64,000 nt of DNA from Sabellastarte sp. h YS-2021. Taxonomy: Eukaryota; Annelida; Polychaeta; Sabellida; Sabellidae. Each line of letters begins with the position of its first letter. The first letter of the stretch is position 1. The position numbers and the translations under genes were made by a program. Shown here piece after piece: positions 29,034-39,500 of this stretch. The notes beneath the pieces are model-generated. The model saw only the letters and a list, made by a program, of their open reading frames with translations. It made no database searches and was not told the origin of the DNA. The stretch spans positions 46,861,028-46,925,027 of the forward strand of contig OZ024936.1 of assembly GCA_964017235.1 (NCBI GenBank), given 5' to 3'.

Positions 29034-30891
29034 CAGGGAAGAGCATTGGAGTGTGGAGAGGTGCAGTCCTCAGGGAAGCCAATGTGTCTGGCTTGATGCC
29101 CGCTTTAAGATGTGACAGATACGAATCTCTACGAGTCAAGGTCGTATTGGCCACCGACACAAAAACAAAGTCACTCAAATGTTCTAGGGTCTTTGCCATG
29201 GCCTGAGTGATGCTGGCGTTAAAGTTAAAAAGAAATTGAAGTTCGTCGGCTGCATCAGCTGTTTTGGAAGCAGACTTCCCTTTGGCCATTTCTGCTTTGA
29301 TAGTTTTCAACTGTCCCTTCATATTCTCCTGGACTCTGTACAAACACCTATTGAACCCAGCCGCCTGATTACATATAGTAGAGGCTTCCCTGGCCGATTT
29401 CTCCCAACGTCTGAGGTTGTCCTGAGAGATCTGTCGGGAGGCTGGAGGTGTTGAAGAGATACCTGCTGCCTTAGCAATACGGCTGTATGTGCTGTTGATC
29501 TTTGAGGCGTCGGTATACCATGAAGTAACAGTCTTCTCAGTCCCAGTGTCACTCTTCTGCTGGCCGGGTACAAAACCGTACCATTTCGCTTGGGAACGGG
29601 CCGGCTTAATAAACTGATCTTTCAGCAGTCCCCCTGCCTCAGAACTGCGGGAGGGGTAACCCTCCACCAGTGTCAGATTAAGTTTGCCCATCTTCTTGCA
29701 CAACCATTCATCGGTTGGCATTTTAACTGAGACCTTTCCTGCGGGCTGAGACTGAGGTCCGGCGAAGGGGTTGTCGTCAGATGCAGTAGCCGTTGTGTCC
29801 ATATCAGGAATATGGGACCAGCCCATATAAGACCTGATCCCTCTCATAGTCTCTCTATAATTCTGATCTTCCGAGAGGGTTTGGTCAGGATCAGTAGTGG
29901 TAGCATCTGGGTCCTGGTCGGACAACTCACCTTCTTCGACAAAAATGTCTACTGGAGGTTGGTCGGAGAAATCTGAGTCAGAATCAGTATCCATAGCCGG
30001 TTGGTTCTGTAGGCCGGCCGGTGTAGGGGACGACCTGCTGGTGACCTGTTGAGAAGAGGGTGGGTCGGTACCAGGCAGATCCGAACGTCGGTCGGTAGTC
30101 GATTTCTCCCTGTGCGACTTGCTGGTCGACTGAGCTTTAGGAGCAGTCTGAGATACACCATGCAAATCTGAAGATGGGTGCTTACTATCAGAAGATGAAG
30201 AACTCGACTTGTCGGTAGCCTGACTATGTGGGGAATCACGGCCACCAGCCAAATCTGAAGTCTGAGCAGCTGTCGGTCTGATGAACGGTTCAGCGGACTT
30301 GGCAATGCCAGCCGGAGCTGTAGCAGTAGGAGTGACTTTAACTGTGGAGAAAGTCGGTTCCTTATCCATAGTCTTTGCAAGCAAGATAGCCTCTAGTCTG
30401 TTAAACCTAACCGACCATTTCTGGTCGAGCTCGTCAATCCTTGCGTCAGCTGAGGATCTGTGAGTGGTAGGCGACTTAACCGGCTTCTCTGAGGACGTAG
30501 AAGATTTAGAAGTAGATTTCTTGTCAGAAGATGAAGATTTCTTCTTCTTGGCAGAGGAACTCGAACCAGGGGACTGTACCATACCCTGGCCGTCCACAGC
30601 CCCCACTACCGTCACAGAGGACGGGTGAATGAGGGTGGAACTGTCTGAGTCCTTGGTGGGAGTATCTGAAGCTTTCTTTAAATCACGTTTCTCTTTCTTT
30701 AAACGATAACTGGGGGTAGACAACTGAACACGTTGTTCCTCAGTCAAGGAATTACAAGCCTGGCAATCATTATTGGAAATGCAAGGGTCCGTGCCTTTAC
30801 CCTTCTCTCTGCAGCGTGCGCAGAAACAATGGCTGTCAAAACTTGCCATGATGTGGCCACAGCTACCATGTTTCTGGCCCGGAGAAGACAT
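28795..30891 (-). CDS. DIRS D gag
   Basis: 698 codons, starting at MSSPGQKHGSCGH (ATG 30891); eleven further in-frame codons upstream are probably untranslated, because A, B and C all start at the equivalent M(A/S)SPGQ or MSSPSQ. Residues ~10-55 form a Cys/His cluster (CGHIMASFDSHCFCARCRE, DPC, DCQAC). A Ser/Thr/Lys-rich linker follows, then DQKWSVRFNRLEAIL, the acidic FVEEGELSDQD, NYRETMRGIRSYMGW, DEWLCKKMGKLNLTLVEGYP, LRRWEKSAREAS, and a basic tail GRFHPYERPEK..SSRPAKGQQSYK. It is presumed to be a nucleic-acid-binding coat protein by position and composition. Intact. Confidence 0.88.
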   Translation of the reverse strand: MSSPGQKHGSCGHIMASFDSHCFCARCREKGKGTDPCISNNDCQACNSLTEEQRVQLSTPSYRLKKEKRDLKKASDTPTKDSDSSTLIHPSSVTVVGAVDGQGMVQSPGSSSSAKKKKSSSSDKKSTSKSSTSSEKPVKSPTTHRSSADARIDELDQKWSVRFNRLEAILLAKTMDKEPTFSTVKVTPTATAPAGIAKSAEPFIRPTAAQTSDLAGGRDSPHSQATDKSSSSSSDSKHPSSDLHGVSQTAPKAQSTSKSHREKSTTDRRSDLPGTDPPSSQQVTSRSSPTPAGLQNQPAMDTDSDSDFSDQPPVDIFVEEGELSDQDPDATTTDPDQTLSEDQNYRETMRGIRSYMGWSHIPDMDTTATASDDNPFAGPQSQPAGKVSVKMPTDEWLCKKMGKLNLTLVEGYPSRSSEAGGLLKDQFIKPARSQAKWYGFVPGQQKSDTGTEKTVTSWYTDASKINSTYSRIAKAAGISSTPPASRQISQDNLRRWEKSAREASTICNQAAGFNRCLYRVQENMKGQLKTIKAEMAKGKSASKTADAADELQFLFNFNASITQAMAKTLEHLSDFVFVSVANTTLTRRDSYLSHLKAGIKPDTLASLRTAPLHTPMLFPDEALRQAEQDIAAFESKGQLQSGKKGRFHPYERPEKRGDNRKQERPAWKNIGQCGQGKKHKGKASFYSSRPAKGQQSYK

Positions 30892-31046
30892 AATGATCTG
30901 ATGGCAGCAAAATAATAAGTTCAAAACATTCTATATACTCCCTGAACAATGTTAATACAAGTTTATAAAACAATTCTCACCAATAATAATAAAAATCTGA
31001 AGTTAAAGTTCTGTTGAAAAAATTCCGTGTACACAAGCATGCGCCA

Positions 31047-31219
31047 AACGAAAAAGATGCTATGACGTCACGCTGTCTAGACAGGAAGGAAGTACCACAC
31101 GCCATCTGGCAAGTGCACAGCACTGGACCGGCCTGGCCGGTGGAAACACAGGACGTCTTTTTCTGACGTTTGGCGGGCCGGTCTACGCCGACCGGATAAG
31201 CTATTGTCCATTGGATAGG
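31047..31219. repeat. DIRS D 5' ITR and likely promoter region
   Basis: Inverted partner of 24900-25072, upstream of gag. TGACGTCA is at 31063-31070, next to CTGTCTAGACAGG. Confidence 0.9.
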
Positions 31220-31238
31220 ATGTATTAACGCAATAAAA

Positions 31239-32436
31239 TTGTGTTTTGCCATTTTTGGCAAAAATTCGAAAATTCAAAATGGCCGCCATTTTTGGGGAGG
31301 GGAAAATTTTTTGAAAATTGCAAAGAGTACACTTCTCAGATACCCTGTGGGTCGAAAATTTTGACGAAATCGCTCTATCTCGCACGGTTAAGGAGATAGA
31401 AGCAAAGAGATAGAAGCAAATTTGTGTTTTGCCATTTTTGGCAAAAATTTGAAAATTCAAAATGGCCGCCACTTTTGGGGAGGGGAAAATTTTTTGAAAA
31501 TTGCAAAGAGTACACTCCTTAGATACCCTGTGGGTCGAAAATTTCGACGAAATCGCTCTATCTCGCACGGTTAAGGAGATAGAAGCAAATTAGTGTTTTG
31601 CCATTTTTGGCAAAAATTCGAAAATTCAAAATGGCCGCCATTTTTGGGGAGGGGAAAATTTTTTGAAAATTGCAAAGAGTACACTTCTCAGATACCCTGT
31701 GGGTCGAAAATTTTGACGAAATCGCTCTATCTTGCACGGTTAAGGAGATAGAAGCAAATTTGTGTTTTGCCATTTTTGGCAAAAATTCAAAAATTTAAAA
31801 TGGCCGCCATTTTTGGGGAGGGGAAAATTTTTTGAAAATTGCAAAGAGTACACTCCTTAGATACCCTGTGGGTCGAAAATTTTGACGAAATCGCTCTATC
31901 TCGCACGGTTAAGGAGATAGAAGCAAATTAGTGTTTTGCCATTTTTGGCAAAAATTCGAAAATTCAAAATGGCCGCCATTTTTGGGGAGGGGAAAATTTT
32001 TTGAAAATTGCACAGAGTACACTCCTTAGATACCCTGTGGGTCCAAAATTTTGACGAAATCGCTCTATCTCGCACGGTTAAGGAGATAGAAGCAAATTTG
32101 TGTTTTGCCATTTTTGGCAAAAATTCGAAAATTTAAAATGGCCGCCATTTTTGGGGAGGGGAAAATTTTTTGAAAATTGCAAATATTACATTCCTTAGAT
32201 ACCCTGTGGGTCCAAAATTTCGACGAAATCGCTCTATCTCGCACGGTTAAGGAGATAGAAGCAAATTTGTGTTTTGCCATTTTTGGCAAAAATTCGAAAA
32301 TTCAAAATGGCCGCCATTTTTGGGGAGGGGAAAATTTTTTGAAAATTGCAAAGAGTACACTCCTCAGATACCCTGCGGGTCGAAAATTTTGCCGAAATCG
32401 CTCTATCTCGCACGGTTAAGGAGATAGAAGCAAATT
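31239..32436. repeat. 169-bp satellite, right arm
   Basis: About seven units continuing in register from 24857. One junction near 31405 has a short duplication (GAAGCAAAGAGATAGAAGC). Ends at GGAGATAGAAGCAAATTACT, where the R6 block begins. Confidence 0.92.
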
Positions 32437-32851
32437 ACTCAAAAGTAGTACTGAAAATACACAATGAAGTACCTAAATGGCTATTACTCATGTACTGACA
32501 AAGCTATCAGTCCCAAATGCAATACCAAGCGAGCTATGGACATAACAATCTTGTATTCAAAATTGTAGTAAAATATCTTTAATTATTTTGGCTTAAATGC
32601 ACGGAAACCAATGGGTACTGAAAATAGCTGTACTTAAGTATTACTCAGTAAGCAAAAGAGGTACAACAGCCAAAAGCAATCCCAAGCAAGCTACTGACCC
32701 AATAAGCCTGCATACCAAATTTGGTGACAATAGCTCTAATACTTTTCCTTTAAATGAGCGGAAACCATGCGTGACGCCGGACATCGGACGCCGGACATCG
32801 GACGGCGAAAAAAGCAAAAATAATATATCCACCCCCCAGGGGGGTGGACAT
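32437..32851. repeat. R6 block and terminal hairpin of HINE2b
   Basis: Degenerate CTATTACTCA units, then CGGACATCGGACGCCGGACA at ~32779 (a short direct repeat) and the hairpin TCCACCCCCC/GGGGGGTGGA at 32828-32848, ending the element. Confidence 0.75.
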
Positions 32852-33612
32852 AATTACATTATTACTTATATTTGTTTTGGTTTAGTGCTCACTACGCCGC
32901 CTTGCTTAGAGAGATTTTCAACATGAACGCTTTCAGTGGGAAACTACTTCAGCTAGCTTCACGAAATTTGCAAGATAACTTCATTGAAAGGCAAGTTTCT
33001 CTGGGACTGAAATTAGCCTCATTTTGAAAAAGAACATGGCCACCCCGGGCTTTTCTTAGTTTGAAAATTATCTACCTTTTTCTACTTAAGCAGAAGGTTG
33101 AATCTCTTCATAGGTGATATGTATAACAGACATACATTTCCTCTACAAGCTAGCAGACCCTTGACCTTGAAGCTCTACATTCAAGATGATCCACCGAGTG
33201 CCAAAGTACCCCATGGTAAGCTATTGTAGCACAATAAAATTACATTATTACTTATATTTTTTGGTTTAGTGCTCACTACGCCCCCTTGCTTAGAGAGATT
33301 TTCAACATGAACGCTTTCTGTGGGAAACTGCTTCAGCTAGCTTCACAAAATTTACAAGATACCTTCATTGGAAGGTAAGTTTCTCTGGGACTGAAATTAG
33401 CCTCATTTTGAAAAACAACATAGCCCCCCCCCCCCCCCAACCCCCCCCCCGGGCTTTTCTTTGAAAATTATCTACCTTTTTCTACTTAAGCAGAAGGATG
33501 AATCTCTTCATAGTTGATATGTATAACAGACATACATTTCCTCTACAAGCTAGCAGACCTTTGACCTTGAAGCTCTACATTCGAGATGATCCACCGAGTG
33601 CCAATTGAAAGT
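32852..33612. repeat. Direct duplication of a ~350-bp sequence
   Basis: ~32853-33207 and ~33240-33610 are near-identical (TTACATTATTACTTATATTT, GAGAGATTTTCAACATGAAC, GAAGGTTGAATCTCTTCATA-type words). They are separated by CCATGGTAAGCTATTGTAGC ACAATAAAA (33210-33239), which is also the end of R1. The second copy has C-runs at 33423-33450. No gene recognised. Confidence 0.7.
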
Positions 33613-33619
33613 ACCCCAT

Positions 33620-33935
33620 GTAGCAGACTTTAAAAGTGCCTATAGCTCCCTTATTATTGGTCCTAGAGGTTTGGAATGTGAAACCTACCTATAGAAAATC
33701 ATTGGCTGCAAATTTTCTGATGTTGTCAGATTTGACCTTGGACCTTCAACACTCTATGGTTCCTTAAAGGTCATACATGGATAGCCAAACTTGAAAGTGC
33801 CTTTAACTTGCTTATTATTGGTCCCAGAGGTTTGCAATGTGAAATCAGCTTACAAGAAAACATTGGCTGGGAAACTTCTGCTGTGGTCAGATTTGACTTT
33901 GGGCCCCTCCTTCAAGGTCAAACGATGAATCATTG
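33620..33935 (-). repeat. Inverted remnant of the R3 tandem unit
   Basis: Two units related to the reverse complement of R3, with TTATTATTGGTCC.AGAGGTTTG and TTTGA.CTT.GG.CCCTCCTT. Diverged. Confidence 0.7.
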
Positions 33936-34724
33936 GCTTTGGAGTTATCTTTCCAATGGATACAATTTGCATCGTTCTTCGATGCGCTAGGTCAAGTTAT
34001 AAAATGATTTTATCAAAGCATATTTTAAGGAGCAGATTGAGAGATGCCAAGACACACACACTAAGAACCTGCCAAGGGCAGCCAAGGGCATGAGCATATC
34101 ACGTGTACATCCTATTGAACAAATCAGATTTCCTGATTTATGACAAAAAGAAAAAATCATTTTCAAGATGTCAAAGGTATATGAAGGATGAAGGTTGGGT
34201 TGACATGTTTTATACATTAAAAACAACAACAAAGCACAATAGTGTTGTTTAGATTTATTTCTATAATGTCTGTTTTATAAATACTTAACATTAACTCAAC
34301 ACACAGAATAATAATTCTATTTATTTTGCAGCACTCTTAAGTAAGGTGTCAATGGTGATTTTGTACAGTGATCATAATTATTATATATCGATGTTGTTGA
34401 TGAAAGCACATTTGATCTGAAGTAATTTGGGAGCCCCTGAAATATGGGCACTTTCTATGCCATTGCAATCAACATATCTGTGGAAATGGCTCCCAGATTT
34501 GCACAAAAAACTGTCCCATTAAAAAAAAACAAGTACCTTATAGGCAGCACACTGTGGAGTTTTATTGCGATTCTGAATGAATTCTAATAATGTATTAAAT
34601 GGGAGTGGAGTGATGGGGAGAAGTTGGAAGTTGCATTCAAACTCAAATATAATCTAATATAATCTACAAGTCTGTTCTTGAGCTGGTGGGGACATAAATC
34701 CACAGTAATACACATGTTTCATAG
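33936..34724. other. Non-coding, nothing recognised
   Basis: AT-rich sequence without credible coding frames, repeats or motifs that I can name. Confidence 0.5.
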
Positions 34725-35265
34725 CAAACAAGAGCACTCAGATAGCACAGACCTCCGCCAGGGCAGCTCAGTCCCCCAATGCTGTCTACTCCATAAAATA
34801 ATTCCTGGGCTTTGAAAACCTACCATTAGCATTAATATTGTATTTTTTACGCTTTTTTTAATTGTTCCATTTCTAACATTTAATGAAAATTTCATCCTAA
34901 TCCATCCATAACTTTTGGAGTTATCTTCCTTTAAAAAAAACCTGGATCCAGAAGATCAATACAATGATCTGGATCACACCCAAAATCTAGTTACTTCTTC
35001 CTTGTACCATTTTGGACATGTCCTAAACTTTTCATCGGAATCAGTCCATAACTTTTTAAATTTTCTTCCTTTAAAGAATTCAGGGATCCAGAAGATAAAG
35101 ACTGCATCACTCCCAAAATCTAATCACTTCTTCCTTTTACCATTTCGGACATATCCTGAAAATTTTATCAAAATCCGTCCATAAGTTTTTGAGTTATCTT
35201 GTTCACAAACAAACAGACAGACGGACAAACCCAGGTGAAAACATAACCTCCTTGGCGGAGGTAAT
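34725..35265. repeat. Interspersed repeat with CCTCCGCCA/TGGCGGAGG ends
   Basis: ACCTCCGCCAGGG near 34751 and CCTCCTTGGCGGAGGTAATT near 35248 are inverted relative to each other. Between them, two diverged copies of TCCAGAAGAT..CCCAAAATCTA and CCATTTTGGACAT..TCC occur, then CAAACAAACAGACAGACGGA. This resembles a widespread animal interspersed repeat, but I cannot assign its class. Confidence 0.5.
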
Positions 35266-36412
35266 TAAACACTATGCACACTACAGGCAGTATCGCCTGC
35301 GTAAATCGCAATTGATGAAATGTCCCTGTCATTGGATCACCGTCTGACATCTGTATGTGGCCTTGAGAGTCAGTGGCGAACCGTCCAATACCTTGCGCGT
35401 CCTATGCAAGTTTTGAAAAGTTTCAAATTTCCGCCTCTGATTTTAGAACTGTGAGCATGTGCAGACACTTTCGCACATACGCATTTGAATTTTTACTATG
35501 GTAACCTAAGGTGTGGTCCACGGTGTACATAAGGTTGTGATTCGGTCGTCTTTCAGTGTAATATGGTAACATAAGGTGATTAAGGTATTGGTTGTTTCAC
35601 GGGTTTGTCCGACGGTTACCGAAGGTGAATTAAGGTTAATGGAGGTTGCTTCTCGGTGATCAACATTTGTAGTACCGTCATCCTGTTATTGATGGTTAAA
35701 AAGCCCTGTCCAATCATTGTCTGTCTACCTGTAGTGTGAACAACTCAGACGAAATGGGGCAACTTGGGGGCAGTTATGCCGCCGAGAAAAACTTCTAACT
35801 GCATGACGTACGGTACCACCTTCAGTATGAATTGGGCTTTAGCAAAACTGTTTTATCTAGTAACCCAAGTGTTGTATTACACTTAACAGTCTATTCTACA
35901 AAGTTTTTCCACCTTACTACTTGTCTTACAACCAATAAAATCTTTCCCCAGATAATGACCTTTAAGTCATTCAACAATCACGCTAGAGTAAGAATAGGTG
36001 TCATTCAATACAGTCTGTGAAATTTACCACTGGTCCCCTTGGAAACTCAGACAAAACAATGAAAATTTGAGGCAATTTTGTAAACACGGGAAAGTCAGAG
36101 TCTAACTTAGTCACAAAAGTAAAGAATTGCTCACTATTTAAGGAAATAGATGTACATTTCACATACTGTGGAGAATTCCATTTTTCTTACTCACATATTT
36201 TCCAGGACTTTCTGGTAGTGATGGGAACAGCCATCGAATAACCGTCCATTTTTTTACACTGATAATCACCTTTGTGATCAATCATCGCTACTAATGTGAA
36301 TTTCGACCTACCATTTGAGGTTTGTAGACAATTGTTTTATCACTACTTTCTGGTACAAGGTAATTATGTATATTTAGACAATCTTCTGTGAATTACTGGC
36401 ATTTATAACGTA
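35266..36412. other. Non-coding, downstream of RFC1
   Basis: No gene recognised. Between 35498 and 35680 the word TAAGGT or close variants recur several times (GGTAACCTAAGGTG, ACATAAGGTTG, GGTAACATAAGGTGATTAAGG, GGTTACCGAAGGTGAATTAAGG), perhaps a decayed minisatellite. I did not find a clear AATAAA for the RFC1 transcript on the minus strand within ~400 bases. Confidence 0.4.
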
Positions 36413-36508
36413 TCATTTTTTCTTTCCCTTGCCACCACCTTTGCCCTTCGAAGTTCCTGCGCCCTTCTTTGTTTCACTCGCTTTCTTTGCAGTAGGTTTT
36501 TTCTTAGC
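36413..36508 (-). CDS. RFC1: RFC1 last coding exon
   Basis: 96 bases, 31 codons and TGA. It encodes a Lys/Gly tail (AKKKPTAKKASETKKGAGTS.., ending GKGKKK), like the basic C-terminus of animal RFC1. The acceptor is TTTAACAG/GC. Identified by composition, phase and position; the weakest of the ten exons by itself. Confidence 0.85.
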   Translation of the reverse strand, partial: AKKKPTAKKASETKKGAGTSKGKGGGKGKKK

Positions 36509-39500
36509 CTGTTAAACAAGAACATTAAGAATTTCAAATGAAAAGAAAGCAGTGCTTTATCAATAGCAAAGCTGTGACCGGGTGGTCGGTATTGGAGTCA
36601 TTTTCAGAAAGATCTTGAGTGCTTCCTGGTACACTCCATAGTCGTTACCTACTAAAAATATTAGTGCTGCGACGATGTTTGAAGAAGTTCGATAGTTTGC
36701 TCGTTTACTGCCCCGATTTCGGAGTTCGGTTCAAACGTCTGAAATTCGGACTTTGCAAAACGTTTAGAAATCCCCAATATCACACCACATCCCAATTGGA
36801 TCCTATTTTCGCCCATCTATAAAACTTGTTTCTTTTGTTGAAAATATGGCGGAATTTATTTTAAATATATATGGATTTTACAGTTTTGCTATATTTTCAA
36901 TAAAGTGACAAGATTTTATGTGAGATTTCTGCGTTTTAACTGGTTTAACTGAAAACGTTGTTTCGAAGATCGAATTAGATCGAAGTTCGCTAGCTTATAC
37001 AGAAACCAAACATCGAACCCGATATTCAAAACAATTTCACAGCACTAAAAAATATATTATCTTGTTGGCTATTAGATCATATTTCTGAGTACAACAAAAC
37101 ATGACAACACAGCAAAAAGATCCGAATTCATTGTATTTTGTGTGTTTCATACAACATTTCTCATTTCATAAAAATTAAAGTTTTGTAAACATTTCATGAC
37201 TATTTTAATGTAAAAACCAACATTTGTTGATCAAGAGAAAAAAAAAGTGCATACTAAACAACACAAATACGGATTGCAAAACGAATTTGGGTAGCTCGGC
37301 TCACATGGTGGGGATTTTTACAACTAGTCACAGCCTTAATCAGTAGAAGTATAATCGTTTCACACCATCAAAATCAGTCCTTACACTTTCATTTTGTTTG
37401 CTTTTAACTTGTATGGTGAAAATATAGACATCAAAATAATGTGGGTGTTCCACCACACGACTAAGGCTCCCGATTAAGGGTTTTGGGGGGTCGGTTTGAA
37501 ATATTTGCTTAGTCCCAGGCTTCCTGTAAGGATCGGTTGTGGTCGGTTGAGGCCGTGTGAAAAATCAAACATGTTTGATATTTCACACGACTACAACCGA
37601 TTCCTATTTCCCGCCGTCAACAAAATGTCCAGTCCCAGGCGTCCTCAGGCCTCCTCAGACCCAAATTTACAGAGTCGGTTGTTGTCCCAGGCGTCCTGCG
37701 ACCCTTAGTCCCAGACCTCCGTAGCTTAGTCCCAGGCGGCCGGTTCTTAATCCCAGACTCAAATATGATGCGTATGAATTTCATGCGTCTGAAAGTGAGT
37801 CGGTTTCATTAGTCCCCGGAAGCCTCAGACCGTCTGCGGTGTCCTGCGACCCAAAAATCAAGGTCTGGGACTAAGAACCGACTAAGGGTAACCGACCCTA
37901 ACCGATCCAAACCGGCCTCCCCAGGACGCCTGGGACCACGCATTTTCAGTCTGCGGCGTCCTGAGGACGCCCCAGGCGGCCTGGGACTAACAACCGATTA
38001 AGAACAGACTGTTTTCCGCGCGTTGGAAATTAAAACGAGGCAATGAGCAGGTCTGGGACTATATAAGCGACCGCACACACTTTGTCATTGTTACTGACTG
38101 TTTGGCTACTGAGAGACGTGTGTCACTGATTTGTAGGGGTTTTCAATTTTTATTTTACATTTTATATACTTGAGCTTAAGGCAAATTTCACAGTTAGGAG
38201 ACACATTTTACTATTTTTTTATTATTTTGTCGACTGGATCATGAGAAAAGAGAAAGGAGGGAAGAGAGGAAGGAAAAAGATGGATGAGAGGGAGAAGGAA
38301 AGTCAAGTAGAGGAGAGGAGTGAAGTTATTACAGAAGAAGGAAGTGAGAGGAGAGAGGAGGAGGAGATTCAGGAAGATCCAGCTATTGGGGAAGCTGTGG
38401 CAGAAGAAGAAGAGAGGTGTGAGGAAGATCCGGAGTGCCATTCTTCAGCCAAGAGAGCCAGGGTGTGTGCCACTTTTACAGACAGTGATGAAGTTTCCAT
38501 TGTAGAATTCGTCAAGCTGCACCCTGAACTGTATGACAAGGAACATTCACGTTTCCACGACAGGAACAGAAGAGAGGCTCTCTGGGCAGAAATATCTGCA
38601 GAACTTAAGCTCCAGCCCTTTGATGTGAGAAGGTGGTTTGAGTCCCAGCGAACCCGTTATGGAAAGCTGTCTAAGCTCCAATCTGGCCAAGCCCCGAGGG
38701 AGATGACCAAGAGACAGTCCTGGGTCTACCAACAGATGGGTTTTCTTAAAACCCACATCAGAAGAAAGGGGGCCAATAGAAGTTCAGGTTTTGAGGCCAG
38801 TCCAAATACCAGCAAGCAGGACGAATCACGTGGGTCAACTACTGACACAGAACACCTCGAGTCCAGTGTCCTGAGGGAGAGGAGTCAGTCCATCATTACA
38901 TCAACACCCGTTTCAACTACAGACTCCAAGATTCTCGAACACTTTGAGCAGATGAGGACACTTATCTCAGGTTTTCTGCATCAGAAGTCAGACAGGCAGC
39001 CCTTCTTTGACTACGTGGCATCAGAGGCCGAAAAGATGACTCAAGAAGAATTTGAAGAATTAAAGGGCAAGATATTCAGAGATATCGAAAATATTAAGAG
39101 TAACCGCAGACGTCAGCCATTGCCCAGAAGATCAGCCACTGTTACCACGGAGTCCCAGAGGGTCGGCCTACTGCCAACAACCACTCCACAGGCGTCAAGT
39201 TCCACTCAAGCAGCAGCTAGCAGCAGTTTTGTGTACTATACACCAAGCCCCATTGGCTTCAGCAACCCTACATCTGTCCTAACTGTACAGGACGAAGGGA
39301 GCAGACACAATCTGAGTGGAATCTTAAGCCAGCTACCAGATCTGACATCAACACAGATCGTCGAGCAGCCTCAGCAGCAGCAGCAGCAGCAACAACCGCA
39401 GCAGCAGCTCTTTACTATCACCACTTCAGCACCGCCTCAACAGCAGCAGCAGCCTCCTCAGTAGCCATCCAGTCAGGGCGGGTCTTTGACCTGCCAGGCC

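Larger units (their letters stand above)
24858..31238 (-). mobile_element. DIRS-like element D (6.4 kb), inserted in the 169-bp satellite
   Basis: The left end TTGCAAATTT begins at 24858 and the right end GCAATAAAA stops at 31238. Removing it rejoins AGCAAAT to TTGTGTTTTGCC, exactly as in intact satellite units, with no duplication. The 173-bp ITRs are 24900-25072 and 31047-31219. gag, RT-RNase H and YR are all open with the expected catalytic residues, so this copy could be autonomous. It is closely related to A, most so in the YR gene. Confidence 0.92.
22730..32851 (+). mobile_element. HINE2b: HINE-like element, interrupted by DIRS D
   Basis: It starts CTAGAAATAGG, repeats the first ~220 bases of HINE2a nearly identically, carries ATGTCCACCC at 22808-22817, then the 169-bp satellite (22950-24857 and 31239-32436), the R6 block (32437-32820) and a terminal hairpin whose right arm ends GGGGTGGACAT (32828-32851). 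That right arm is the inverse of the ATGTCCACCCC word near the start, as in HINE1. DIRS D (24858-31238) splits the satellite. Net length without D is about 3.7 kb. No gene. Confidence 0.6.

Noticed and set aside
22950-32436. CRISPR-like array
   Set aside because: Units are whole-length tandem repeats with no unique spacers, in an intron-bearing animal genome.
34725-35265. Calling a named transposon family from the TGGCGGAGG ends
   Set aside because: The ends look familiar, but the class cannot be settled without a database search.
38211-38441. 76-codon minus-strand frame rich in Phe/Leu
   Set aside because: Antisense of the Lys/Glu-rich start of the Harbinger DNA-binding protein.
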